Below are positions 42,853 through 50,653 of a stretch of 64,000 bases of DNA, piece by piece. The position numbers and the translations under genes were made by a program. Within the stretch, counting starts at the first letter, position 1, and each line of letters begins with the position of its first letter. The stretch comes from Planctomycetota bacterium (GTDB lineage Bacteria > Planctomycetota > Phycisphaerae > UBA1845), in assembly GCA_016208685.1 (NCBI GenBank), contig JACQXM010000063.1, positions 35,358 through 99,357 on the forward strand, given 5' to 3'. A model generated the notes under the pieces. It was not told the origin of the DNA, did no database searches, and saw only the letters and a list, made by a program, of their open reading frames with translations.

Positions 42853-43737
42853 ATGAGCATCCTCGTGGATCGGGAGACGCGGGTGATCTGTCAGGGGATC
42901 ACGGGCAAGGCCGGTGCCTTTCATACCGCCGGCTGCCTGGATTACGGTACGAACCTGGTGGGCGGCGTGTCGCCGGGAAAAGGCGGCACGAAATCGGAAC
43001 ACGGGTTACCGGTGTTCAACACCTGCCACGAGGCGGTTGCCGCCACGGACGCCGATGCCACGATGATCTTCGTGCCCGCAGCGTTCGCCGCGGACGCGGC
43101 TATGGAGGCCGCCGACGCCGGCTGCGCCCTCATCGTGCTGATTACCGAGGGCATCCCCACTCTGGACATGGTGCGCCTGCGGGAGTACCTCGACGACAAG
43201 GGCACGCTGCTCGTGGGGCCGAACTGTCCCGGCATCATCACCCCCGGCGAATGTAAGATCGGCATCATGCCCGGCTACATCCACCAGCCGGCCGAGGACG
43301 GGCGGAAGGCCGTGGGCATCATCTCGCGCAGCGGAACGCTTACCTACGAGGCGGTGTGGCAATGCACCTCCCGCGGACTGGCGCAATCCACCTGCGTCGG
43401 CATCGGTGGCGACCCCGTAAAGGGGCTTAACTTCATCGAGCTGCTGGAGCTGTTTGAACAGGACGAAACCACCGACGCCATCGTGCTCATCGGCGAGATC
43501 GGCGGCAGCGACGAGGAGGAGGCGGCGGAGCACATCCGGCAGAACGTCACCAAACCCGTGGTTGCCTTCATCGCGGGGCGCACCGCCCCGCCCGGCAAAC
43601 GCATGGGGCACGCGGGGGCGATCATCAGCGGCGGCGAAGGGACGGCGGACTCCAAGGTACGAGCGCTGCGCGAGGCGGGGGTCGTGGTCGCGGACTCGCC
43701 GGCGGAGATCGGGGAGAGCGTGGCGGAGCTGCTCTGA
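42853..43737 (+). CDS. sucD: Succinate-CoA ligase (ADP-forming) alpha subunit
   Basis: Starts at the ATG at 42853, 294 residues, normal for the family. It forms succinyl phosphate on the catalytic His and with the beta subunit makes succinyl-CoA from succinate, ATP and CoA in the TCA cycle. Visible features: CoA-binding Rossmann part near 15-60 ([14 protein letters not shown], a variant of QGxTGxxGxxH), [17 protein letters not shown] near 124-140, SRSGTLTYE near 157, and the phosphorylated His in [10 protein letters not shown] near 255. The beta subunit gene sucC, usually adjacent, is not in the window; the 114 bp after sucD lead to a toxin-antitoxin pair. So the subunits are unlinked here. 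Confidence 0.95.
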   Translation: MSILVDRETRVICQGITGKAGAFHTAGCLDYGTNLVGGVSPGKGGTKSEHGLPVFNTCHEAVAATDADATMIFVPAAFAADAAMEAADAGCALIVLITEGIPTLDMVRLREYLDDKGTLLVGPNCPGIITPGECKIGIMPGYIHQPAEDGRKAVGIISRSGTLTYEAVWQCTSRGLAQSTCVGIGGDPVKGLNFIELLELFEQDETTDAIVLIGEIGGSDEEEAAEHIRQNVTKPVVAFIAGRTAPPGKRMGHAGAIISGGEGTADSKVRALREAGVVVADSPAEIGESVAELL

Positions 43738-43836
43738 CCGGGGCGGACTGAGTCGCAGGGCACGACGGCTTCTAGTGCGCCCGCACGCGCCGAATTCGGA
43801 GTTCCCACGAGCGGTGAAATCGATCGGAGGTGCCGT

Positions 43837-44079
43837 ATGACCGACGACTCTGCATGGCGTGAGCGTATCAGCGTCGCCCCGACGATTCACCACGGCGACC
43901 CGTGCATCAAGGGCACGCGCGTTCCGGTGAGCGTAATCGTGGGGAGCATCGCCGAAGGGGATTCCGTAGACCAGTTGCTTTCGGACTACCCGCAACTGGT
44001 GCGCGAGGACATCCAGGCGGCGCTGCGCTTTGCCGCCGAGGCGGTGAACCGCTTTGACTTCGTTCCGCTACGGGATTAG
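43837..44079 (+). CDS. DUF433 antitoxin-like protein
   Basis: 80 residues, ATG at 43837 with GGAGG about 10 bases upstream. DUF433 signature: PTIHHGDPCIKGTRVPVSVIVGSIAEG, then the SVDQLLSDYPQLVREDIQAALRFAAE helix. DUF433 proteins are winged-helix-like antitoxins that pair with PIN-like DUF5615 partners. The partner gene starts 7 bases after this stop, an operon arrangement typical of type II toxin-antitoxin modules. Confidence 0.9.
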   Translation: MTDDSAWRERISVAPTIHHGDPCIKGTRVPVSVIVGSIAEGDSVDQLLSDYPQLVREDIQAALRFAAEAVNRFDFVPLRD

Positions 44080-44086
44080 CCGCAGC

Positions 44087-44446
44087 ATGCCGCAACGATT
44101 CAAAGTCGACGAAGACCTGCCGGCGGCGGTTGCGCGTCGCCGCCGCGGCGCCGGTTTCGACGCCGCAACCGTGGTGGAAGAGGGCATGCGCGGAAGCACC
44201 GATCAGGCCCTCTGGGCGGTCGCGCAGACGGAACGGCGATGTCTTGTCACGGCGGACAAGGGCTTCGGCGATCTGCGGGCGCTTACCGAGCAAACCCACC
44301 ACGGCGTAGTCGTTTTGCGGTTGGACCTGGAGAGTCGTCAAGGGTACGTACGACTCATGGACGCTCTGGTTCGGCAGCTCGACCTGGAGGCGATCGATGG
44401 CGCGCTCATCATCGTCACGCCGAAGAACATCCGTGTACGGCGGTAG
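44087..44446 (+). CDS. DUF5615 PIN-like toxin candidate
   Basis: Starts at the ATG at 44087 (MPQRFKVDED), 119 residues. Motifs of the DUF5615/Mut7-C-like PIN group are KVDEDLP at the N-terminus, CLVTADKGFGDLRAL near 48-60, and VVVLRLDLE near 75. The acidic residues Asp8-Glu9-Asp10 and Asp54 would be metal ligands for RNase action. It is the probable toxin of a DUF433/DUF5615 pair. Activity has not been shown for most members, so the toxin role is inference. Confidence 0.85.
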   Translation: MPQRFKVDEDLPAAVARRRRGAGFDAATVVEEGMRGSTDQALWAVAQTERRCLVTADKGFGDLRALTEQTHHGVVVLRLDLESRQGYVRLMDALVRQLDLEAIDGALIIVTPKNIRVRR

Positions 44447-44511
44447 TGGTCCGCAAACTGCCGCCGGTTGGGGGTAACCGTTCCCCTACCCACAGGCGGA
44501 TTCGTGTCTCG

Positions 44512-45402
44512 ATGCCAGTGCAACCGCAAAACGGAGAGATAACCGTGGGGCCGAGGGGGTCAGCGGAACCACCCCATGACGACGCTGTACCTGCGCTCAT
44601 CCCTACCGCGCGGCCGATCGTCATCTCGGAATCACCGTTTCTCAGCCCGGTCGACGATCCACTGCTGCTTCGGACCAGCACTCGCGGGCAGGCCCTGGGG
44701 GACCTTGCCGTACTCCTCCTGGCGCTGGTAACGCTCGAGCTGGCGGTCGGTTCGGTGGTGCGTTCGTTCACGGGGGTCGCGAGCGGCACGGCACTGCCCC
44801 CGCCCGAACAGTTGCGGGACTGGCTGGTTCCGATCGTGTCGGTTCGGGCGCTGGTGGTTGTCGGCGTCATCGTGATCATTCTGCGCGCGCGGCGACAATC
44901 AGCGCGGACCATCGGCCTGGGGGCTCCGGAGCGGGGCCTGGACATCCTGATCGGCATCGGCGCCATGCTTGCCGCGTATGCGCTCATTTATCTTTGGGTG
45001 GGGCTGTCGCTTTTCCTCTGGCCAGACTGGCTCCAAGGCATGGGAAAGAACGCCGAGCGGCTCGCGGATCTGCTCCCCGCGCTGAACCCTCTGGCGTACG
45101 TGGAACTGGCGCTGGTCGTGGGGGTCTACGAGGAGGTTCTGTTCCGCGGCTTTATCATGCCCCGGCTGCGGCGTGTGATGGGTAGCTGGATGGCGGCGGT
45201 TGTCGTCAGCACGCTGCTTTTCGTCGTTCTGCACGTGGGGGACCAGGAGCGCGCCGCCCTCATACCGGTCGCGATCCTCTCGTTGCTGTTCAGCGCCACG
45301 ACGATCTGGCGGCGTTCGCTGGTGCCCGGCATCGTGGGCCATTTCCTGTTCGACCTGTCGCAGTTCATCGGGATACAGTTCCTGCGCGGGGGTACGCCGT
45401 GA
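44512..45402 (+). CDS. CPBP family intramembrane glutamic endopeptidase
   Basis: Starts at the ATG at 44512 (MPVQPQNGE), 296 residues with about seven membrane helices. CPBP/Rce1/ABI motifs: EEVLFRGFI near 206 (motif 1, EExxxR), FVVLHVGD near 241 (motif 2, with His), and GHFLFDLSQF near 277 (motif 3, HxxxD-type). It cleaves peptides in the membrane; bacterial members process or protect against small peptides and bacteriocins. The GNAT gene overlaps its stop by 4 bases (GTGA), so the two are coupled. Confidence 0.9.
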   Translation: MPVQPQNGEITVGPRGSAEPPHDDAVPALIPTARPIVISESPFLSPVDDPLLLRTSTRGQALGDLAVLLLALVTLELAVGSVVRSFTGVASGTALPPPEQLRDWLVPIVSVRALVVVGVIVIILRARRQSARTIGLGAPERGLDILIGIGAMLAAYALIYLWVGLSLFLWPDWLQGMGKNAERLADLLPALNPLAYVELALVVGVYEEVLFRGFIMPRLRRVMGSWMAAVVVSTLLFVVLHVGDQERAALIPVAILSLLFSATTIWRRSLVPGIVGHFLFDLSQFIGIQFLRGGTP

Positions 45403-45857
45403 CATCGTCGAGTCGGAAGCTGCCGGAAATATCCATTCGCCCGGCGCGGATCGAGGACTACGACGAGATCCTCGCGATGTGGCGGGCCGGCGGTTTGTCG
45501 GCACGGCCGGCGGGGCGAGAGAGTCCTGCCGCCTTCGCGCGGCAGCTCGCCGCTTTCGACGGGCTCTACCTGGTCGCCGTGGACGCAGCGCGGATCGTCG
45601 GGGTTGTCCTCGGTTCCCACGACCTGCGGAAGGGATGGATCAACCGGCTGGCGGTGCTCCCGGGGTATCGACGCCGCGGCGTCGGCGCCGCGCTGGTGAG
45701 GGCCTGTGACGCCGCCCTGCGTGCCGCGGGTATCGAGATCGTGGCTGCCCTGGTGGAAACGGACAACCCGGCGTCGTGCGCGCTGTTCGAATCGGTCGGT
45801 TACCGCGCCGACGTGCCGGTGCGCTATTATCGCAAACTGAGCCATCCCCAGGCGTGA
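45399..45857 (+). CDS. GNAT family N-acetyltransferase
   Basis: Starts at the GTG at 45399, which overlaps the TGA of the CPBP gene. 152 residues. Motif A is INRLAVLPGYRRRGVGAALVRACDAAL, with the R-R-G-V-G acetyl-CoA loop; the end has ALVETDNPASCALFESVGY, typical of amino-acid or antibiotic-type GNATs. The substrate is unknown. Position after the CPBP protease suggests a link to that gene's client. Confidence 0.87.
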   Translation: MTSSSRKLPEISIRPARIEDYDEILAMWRAGGLSARPAGRESPAAFARQLAAFDGLYLVAVDAARIVGVVLGSHDLRKGWINRLAVLPGYRRRGVGAALVRACDAALRAAGIEIVAALVETDNPASCALFESVGYRADVPVRYYRKLSHPQA

Positions 45858-45916
45858 GCCTGGGGCATCGGTTCGGGGAGGGTGCGGCTGGTTACTGCCG
45901 CCTATGACGGTGGGTG

Positions 45917-45945
45917 TTTACATCGTGGGGGCGCCCCGTTATAGT
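45917..45945 (+). promoter_or_regulatory. Sigma-70-type promoter of the helicase gene
   Basis: TTTACA (45917-45922), 17-bp spacer, TATAGT (45940-45945). Initiation near 45952 gives a leader of about 33 nt before the ATG at 45985. The GGGGCGCCCC core of the spacer is palindromic. Confidence 0.6.
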
Positions 45946-45984
45946 ACGCGCTCCGCGCTGCGGTTACGCGTGCTTCGAGAAGCT

Positions 45985-47295
45985 ATGCAAAAACACCCTG
46001 AGCTACCCCAATCGTTCGCCGACCTCGGCGTTGAAGTCCGATTCCTGAAGGCCCTCCACAAGATGCAGTTCGTCACGCCCTCGGACATCCAACAGGCGAT
46101 GATTCCCCCGGCCTTGCAGGGGCGCGACATTCTCGGGCAGGCGCGCACGGGCACCGGTAAGACGGCGGCCTTCGGGCTCCCCGTTTTGCAGAAAGTCGAC
46201 GCCGCGGGCCGGCTCCAGGCCATTTGCCTGACCCCCACGCGCGAGCTGGCGGTGCAGGTTACCGCCGAGCTCCGCCGGCTGGCAGAGTTCGCCAACCTGC
46301 ACATCGTGCCCATCTACGGCGGGCAGAAGATGGCCGCCCAGGTGCACCAGCTCGGCCGCCGGCCGCACTTCATCGTGGGCACTCCGGGACGGGTGATCGA
46401 TTTCATGCGCCGTGGTTCGCTCTCCATCGCCGAGGCACGCCACGTCATTCTGGACGAAGTCGATCGCATGCTGGACATCGGCTTCCGCGACGATATCCGC
46501 GGCATCCTGTCCAAGGTGACGGCTCAGCACCAGACCATCTTCGTCTCCGCGACGATCGCCGGGGAAATCCGGCAGCTCGCCCGGCAGTACATGCAGGACC
46601 CGGCGGAGATCAACGTTTCGCAGGACAAGCTCACGGTCGACGACGTGGACCAGTCGTTCATCACCGTGGAAGGCTACGACAAGTTCCCCCTGTTGCGGCT
46701 GATCCTCAAGCAGGAGAACCCGGCGATCGCCATCGTCTTCTGCAACACGAAGCATGCGGCGCGGAAGCTGGCGAAAAAGCTCTTCGACGCCGGTATCGAT
46801 GCCAAGGAAATCCACGGCGACTTGGTGCAGCAGAAGCGCGACCGGGTCATGGAGCGTTTCCGCCGCCACCAGATTCGCGTGCTGGTGGCTACTGACCTTG
46901 CCTCGCGCGGCATCGACGTCTCGGCCGTCTCCCACATCATCAACTACGACATCCCGCCGGATCCGGAGGTCTACGTGCACCGCATCGGACGAACGGCGCG
47001 CATGGGGGCGCGGGGCGTGGCCATCAGCCTCGTGACGCGGGAGCAAGGCAAGGAGCTCACTGCCATCGAGATGCTCATCAACCGCGAGATACCATCGCGA
47101 ACGGTGCCGGGGTTTGTGCCCGGCGCCCCGCGCGAGGCGTTCCACGCCGCCCCGCGGATGAGCCCACCCGCGGTTCACGCTCCAGAAGCAGTGTCAGCGG
47201 GCGTTTCTTCCCCAGCGCCGGCGGCCGCCCATCGAGCAGCTCCAAAAACGCTCGGCGGGCGATTCCGTCCCTCGCGTCGCAGCCGGCGGCTGTAA
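45985..47295 (+). CDS. DEAD-box ATP-dependent RNA helicase (motif II reads DEVD)
   Basis: 436 residues, ATG at 45985. It has the F-A-D-L-G-V entry, Q motif near MQFVTPSDIQQAMIP, motif I ARTGTGKT, Ia PTRELAVQ, Ib GTPGRVIDF, motif II DEVDRMLD, III SAT, the LVATDLASRGIDV segment, and motif VI HRIGRTARMG. Motif II differs from the canonical DEAD by Val at position 3; Asp1, Glu2 and Asp4 needed for Mg-ATP are kept, so activity is expected. The C-terminal tail (from about residue 385) is Pro/Ala-rich and ends with Arg residues, as in RhlE/CsdA types that bind RNA. Its role is in ribosome or RNA remodelling. Confidence 0.93.
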   Translation: MQKHPELPQSFADLGVEVRFLKALHKMQFVTPSDIQQAMIPPALQGRDILGQARTGTGKTAAFGLPVLQKVDAAGRLQAICLTPTRELAVQVTAELRRLAEFANLHIVPIYGGQKMAAQVHQLGRRPHFIVGTPGRVIDFMRRGSLSIAEARHVILDEVDRMLDIGFRDDIRGILSKVTAQHQTIFVSATIAGEIRQLARQYMQDPAEINVSQDKLTVDDVDQSFITVEGYDKFPLLRLILKQENPAIAIVFCNTKHAARKLAKKLFDAGIDAKEIHGDLVQQKRDRVMERFRRHQIRVLVATDLASRGIDVSAVSHIINYDIPPDPEVYVHRIGRTARMGARGVAISLVTREQGKELTAIEMLINREIPSRTVPGFVPGAPREAFHAAPRMSPPAVHAPEAVSAGVSSPAPAAAHRAAPKTLGGRFRPSRRSRRL

Positions 47296-47495
47296 CCCTG
47301 CCGGAAGAGACAACCAAGGCGCGGGCAGGTGCAGTATCAGCGTCCTTTGTCCATGACGGCTGAATGTTGCATCCCGCATCACGTTTCCTTAAGATTTTCC
47401 CGTTTTCCGCCCGCCGCGCGGGCGGATTCGGTGTTTATCCCGTTGGAGCACCGCGTAGGTGCTTGCGGCGTGTGCCACGAACGAGGAGTACCAAC

Positions 47496-48707
47496 ATGCA
47501 ATCGGTTGTGTTCAAGCGTAACCAAGGACTCCGGGCGGGTGGGCGTCCGGCGTTCACTCTGATTGAGCTGCTGGTGGTGATTGCCATCATCGCGCTGCTC
47601 ATTTCCATCCTGCTGCCCTCGCTGGAGAACGCGCGGGCGCAGTCCAAGCAGTCGGTGTGCTCGGCGCACATCAAGAACATTGCCACCAGCAGCCGGGTTT
47701 ACGAGGCGGACGACCCGAGCGGCTGGGGCATTCCGGTCCACCCGCTGCAATACCAGCAGGACCCCACCAAGCCGACGTACATTGGCGCCTATGAGTGGGG
47801 CGGTAAGGCGGGCATCGGGGCGCCGGGCTTCGTTCCGGGTGCCGGCGGGCAGTTTTACTTCCTCACCAGCAAGTACGGCACCAAAGCGGGTTTCGGCCCC
47901 GCTACCCGGCCCATGAACACCATCCTGTACCCCGGCGGCTTTAAGGACAATCACCCGGGCGTGCTGGAGGGCAAGCCGAACGTGAACTACAACCGCCAGG
48001 GTGCTGTCGACGACACCAAGCTCAACCTAGATCTCTTCAAGTGCCCCGCCGACGACGGTCCGCCGCGCTCGGCGCACTGCAAGGACTGGGTGAATAACCC
48101 GGAGCGGTCGTCGTACGACCACTTCGGAAACAGCTACGCCGCGAACTCGTTCGGCGTGCAGAGCAGCGACGGCCAGGGCTGCGTGCAAAGCAACTCGCCC
48201 TACCTCCGGCCGGTATCGCGCGTACCCACACCGTCTCGAACCCTCTACTACGAAGAGAACATCGGCCGCTTCGCCTGGACCTGCAAGAAGGACCGCTGCG
48301 ATTTGCAGGGCGTCACTCCCGGCTCCAACCCCGGACCCACCAAGGCGGTTCGCGGCTGGCACCGCAAGGACTGGACGTACACTCGGTCCTTCGTCGACGC
48401 CCATGCCGACATCCAGAAGGTGTGGATCGAGGGAACGGAGGATTCCGAGGGGTACGCCTACCACTATAACGTCGAGGAGCTGGAGTCCTATCCGCAGTTT
48501 GCCTCGAGCGGGTGCGGCGACGCCGGATACGGCGGCGGCAGCGCTACCCGCGACGAACTTCGCGATGCGTACCGTTGCGTCATCGTGCGCGGCAACGGCT
48601 GGCAGAAGGACACGCTACCGGCTCCATTGATCGACACCATTATCCACGCCCAGGGCGGCGGCCGCGGCTCGTACGAGCAGTGCGCCGGCCCGCAGTCCTG
48701 GCCGTGA
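47496..48707 (+). CDS. Type IV-pilin-like secreted protein (prepilin N-terminal cleavage/methylation domain)
   Basis: 403 residues, ATG at 47496 after a good GAGGAG. The N-terminus carries the prepilin pattern: a basic leader, G-R-P-A before [22 protein letters not shown], with Glu5 of the mature form and a long hydrophobic helix. Peptidase cleavage would be before Phe. The mature domain is large, Cys- and Trp-rich and contains CPADDGPPR and ADIQKVW elements that recur in planctomycete pilin-like proteins (with DUF1559-type tails). Such proteins likely form surface filaments or pseudopilins. A strong terminator follows, so it is a single-gene unit. GspE at 4265-5941 could supply the export ATPase. 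Confidence 0.85.
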   Translation: MQSVVFKRNQGLRAGGRPAFTLIELLVVIAIIALLISILLPSLENARAQSKQSVCSAHIKNIATSSRVYEADDPSGWGIPVHPLQYQQDPTKPTYIGAYEWGGKAGIGAPGFVPGAGGQFYFLTSKYGTKAGFGPATRPMNTILYPGGFKDNHPGVLEGKPNVNYNRQGAVDDTKLNLDLFKCPADDGPPRSAHCKDWVNNPERSSYDHFGNSYAANSFGVQSSDGQGCVQSNSPYLRPVSRVPTPSRTLYYEENIGRFAWTCKKDRCDLQGVTPGSNPGPTKAVRGWHRKDWTYTRSFVDAHADIQKVWIEGTEDSEGYAYHYNVEELESYPQFASSGCGDAGYGGGSATRDELRDAYRCVIVRGNGWQKDTLPAPLIDTIIHAQGGGRGSYEQCAGPQSWP

Positions 48708-48770
48708 TCCACTGGCCGCGCCGCCGGCTGCCCTTCGCGGCGGCGGGACGGCCGGAACAGACGATGCCCT

Positions 48771-48815
48771 GACACCGGCGTTCGTACTTCGGTACGGGCG
48801 CCGGTGTCGTTTTTA
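48771..48815 (+). terminator. Rho-independent terminator after the pilin-like gene
   Basis: GACACCGGCG (48771-48780) pairs with CGCCGGTGTC (48799-48808); an inner CGTAC/GTACG stem with a TTCG loop continues it. TTTTT follows at 48810-48814. It lies between co-oriented genes and insulates ftcD from pilin transcription. Confidence 0.9.
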
Positions 48816-48918
48816 CGCAGACAACGCCGCACGCTCCCGTTAGCATCCTCCTTTCCGGCCTGATCCGCGGCGTTGGTACGGATCATGCCGGCATCCGGAC
48901 GAACGGAGAAATCGAGAC

Positions 48919-50604
48919 GTGAACAGGGCTCTGATCGAATGCGTACCGAACTTCAGTGAGGGACGTGATCGCGCGGTCATCAAGCAGATCACCGACGCCG
49001 TCGAATCCGTGGAAGGAGTGAAGCTGCTTGACGTCGATCCGGGGGCGGCGACGAACCGCACCGTGGTCACTTTCGTCGGCGCTCCCGAGCCGGTGCTGGA
49101 GGCCGCCTTTCGCGGGGCGCAAAAGGCCGCTGAACTCATCGACATGACGCAGCATCACGGAGCGCACCCGCGTTTCGGGGCCACGGATGTCTGCCCTCTG
49201 GTGCCCGTGGCCGACATCACCATGGAGGAAACGGCGGCCCTGGCCCGGCGGTTGGGGCAGCGGATCGGTGACGAGCTCGGCATCCCCGTCTACTGCTACG
49301 AGTACGCCGCCTTCCGTGAGGAGCGGCGAAACCTGGCGAACGTGCGGGCCGGCGAATACGAGGGACTGCGCGACAAGCTGGCGCGTCCGGAGGGCAAGCC
49401 GGATTTCGGTCCGCCGCGCTTCAACGCCCGAAGCGGCGCCTGTGCCGTCGGCGCCCGGGACTTCCTGGTCGCCTACAACGTCAACCTCAACACCACTTCG
49501 GTGCGCCGGGCGAACGCCATTGCCTTTGACATCCGCGAGAGCGGCCGTCCCCGGCGCGAGGGGAACCCGGTCACCGGTCCCCTGGTGCGCGATGCCGCGG
49601 GCCAACCGGTCATGGTTCCCGGCAGCTTGAAGTGCGTGAAGGCGATCGGGTGGTACATCCAGGAGTATGGAATCGCGCAGGTGTCTATCAACCTGACGAA
49701 CCTCGCTGTCACCCCGTTGCACGTAGCGTTCGAGGAAACCTGCAGAAAGGCCGCGGAGCGCGGAGTGCGGGTCACGGGCTCCCAGCTGGTGGGACTCATC
49801 CCGCTGCGCGCCATGCTCGATGCGGGCCGGTATTTCCTGCGGAAGCAGAAACGCTCGACCGGCATAGCCGACACGGAGATCATCAAGATCGCCGTCAAGT
49901 CCCTGGGCCTCGGTGAGCTCTACCCGTTCAAACCGGAAGAGAAGATCATCGAGTACGCGATCGCCGACCGCGGCGCCAAAACGCTGGTGGATCGCACGGT
50001 GACCGGTTTCGTGCATGAGACCGCATCCGAATCAGCAGCGCCGGGTGGAGGGTCGGTGTCCGCCCTGCTGGGGGCGCTGGGCGCAGCGCTGGGAACCATG
50101 GTCGCGAATCTTTCGGCGCACAAGCCCGGCTGGGACGACCGCTGGGAGGGATTCTCCGACTGGGCGGAGAAGGGCAAAGCGCTGCACGACGAGCTGCTTG
50201 GCCTGGTGGATGAGGACACGGCGGCGTTCAACCGGCTGATGAGCGCGTTCGGCCTGCCGCAGGGTAGCGACACGGAGAAGGCGGAACGGAAGCGGACGAT
50301 TCAGGAAGCCACGAAGCTGGCGATCGAGGTCCCGCTGCGCGTCATGCGCGTGGCGTTCGATTCGTTCGAGCTCATCAAGGCGATGGCCGAGAGCGGCAAT
50401 CCAAACTCGGTCTCCGATGCCGGCGTGGCGGCGCTGTGCGCCCGATCGGCCGTCCGTGGCGCTTTTCTGAACGTTCGCATCAACGCCAAGGGCGTCGACG
50501 ACCGCGCCTTCGTTGGCGGCGTGATCTCGCAGGGCGAGGCGCTCGAGCAGCGCGCCGAGGCCCTCGAGCGCGAAATCCTCGGCGTGGTGCACGCGAAGAT
50601 GTAA
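48919..50604 (+). CDS. ftcD: Bifunctional glutamate formimidoyltransferase / formimidoyltetrahydrofolate cyclodeaminase
   Basis: Starts at the GTG at 48919, with GGAG about 10 bases upstream. 561 residues: an N-terminal formiminotransferase part (about 1-325: ALIECVPNFSEGRD, QHHGAHPRFGATDVCPLVP, FNARSGACAVGARDFLVAYNVNL) fused to a C-terminal cyclodeaminase (about 365-560: SAAPGGGSVSALLGALGAALGTMVANLS, then VDEDTAAFNRL). The enzyme transfers the formimino group from formiminoglutamate to tetrahydrofolate and closes the ring to give methenyl-THF, the last step of histidine degradation. This is the fused, animal-type layout. No hut gene is nearby. Single-gene unit bounded upstream by a terminator. 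Confidence 0.95.
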   Translation: MNRALIECVPNFSEGRDRAVIKQITDAVESVEGVKLLDVDPGAATNRTVVTFVGAPEPVLEAAFRGAQKAAELIDMTQHHGAHPRFGATDVCPLVPVADITMEETAALARRLGQRIGDELGIPVYCYEYAAFREERRNLANVRAGEYEGLRDKLARPEGKPDFGPPRFNARSGACAVGARDFLVAYNVNLNTTSVRRANAIAFDIRESGRPRREGNPVTGPLVRDAAGQPVMVPGSLKCVKAIGWYIQEYGIAQVSINLTNLAVTPLHVAFEETCRKAAERGVRVTGSQLVGLIPLRAMLDAGRYFLRKQKRSTGIADTEIIKIAVKSLGLGELYPFKPEEKIIEYAIADRGAKTLVDRTVTGFVHETASESAAPGGGSVSALLGALGAALGTMVANLSAHKPGWDDRWEGFSDWAEKGKALHDELLGLVDEDTAAFNRLMSAFGLPQGSDTEKAERKRTIQEATKLAIEVPLRVMRVAFDSFELIKAMAESGNPNSVSDAGVAALCARSAVRGAFLNVRINAKGVDDRAFVGGVISQGEALEQRAEALEREILGVVHAKM

Positions 50605-50653
50605 GTGGGATCGCCGCCAGGGACCGCGGAGCCGACGCGCAGGCGCGGTAGCG

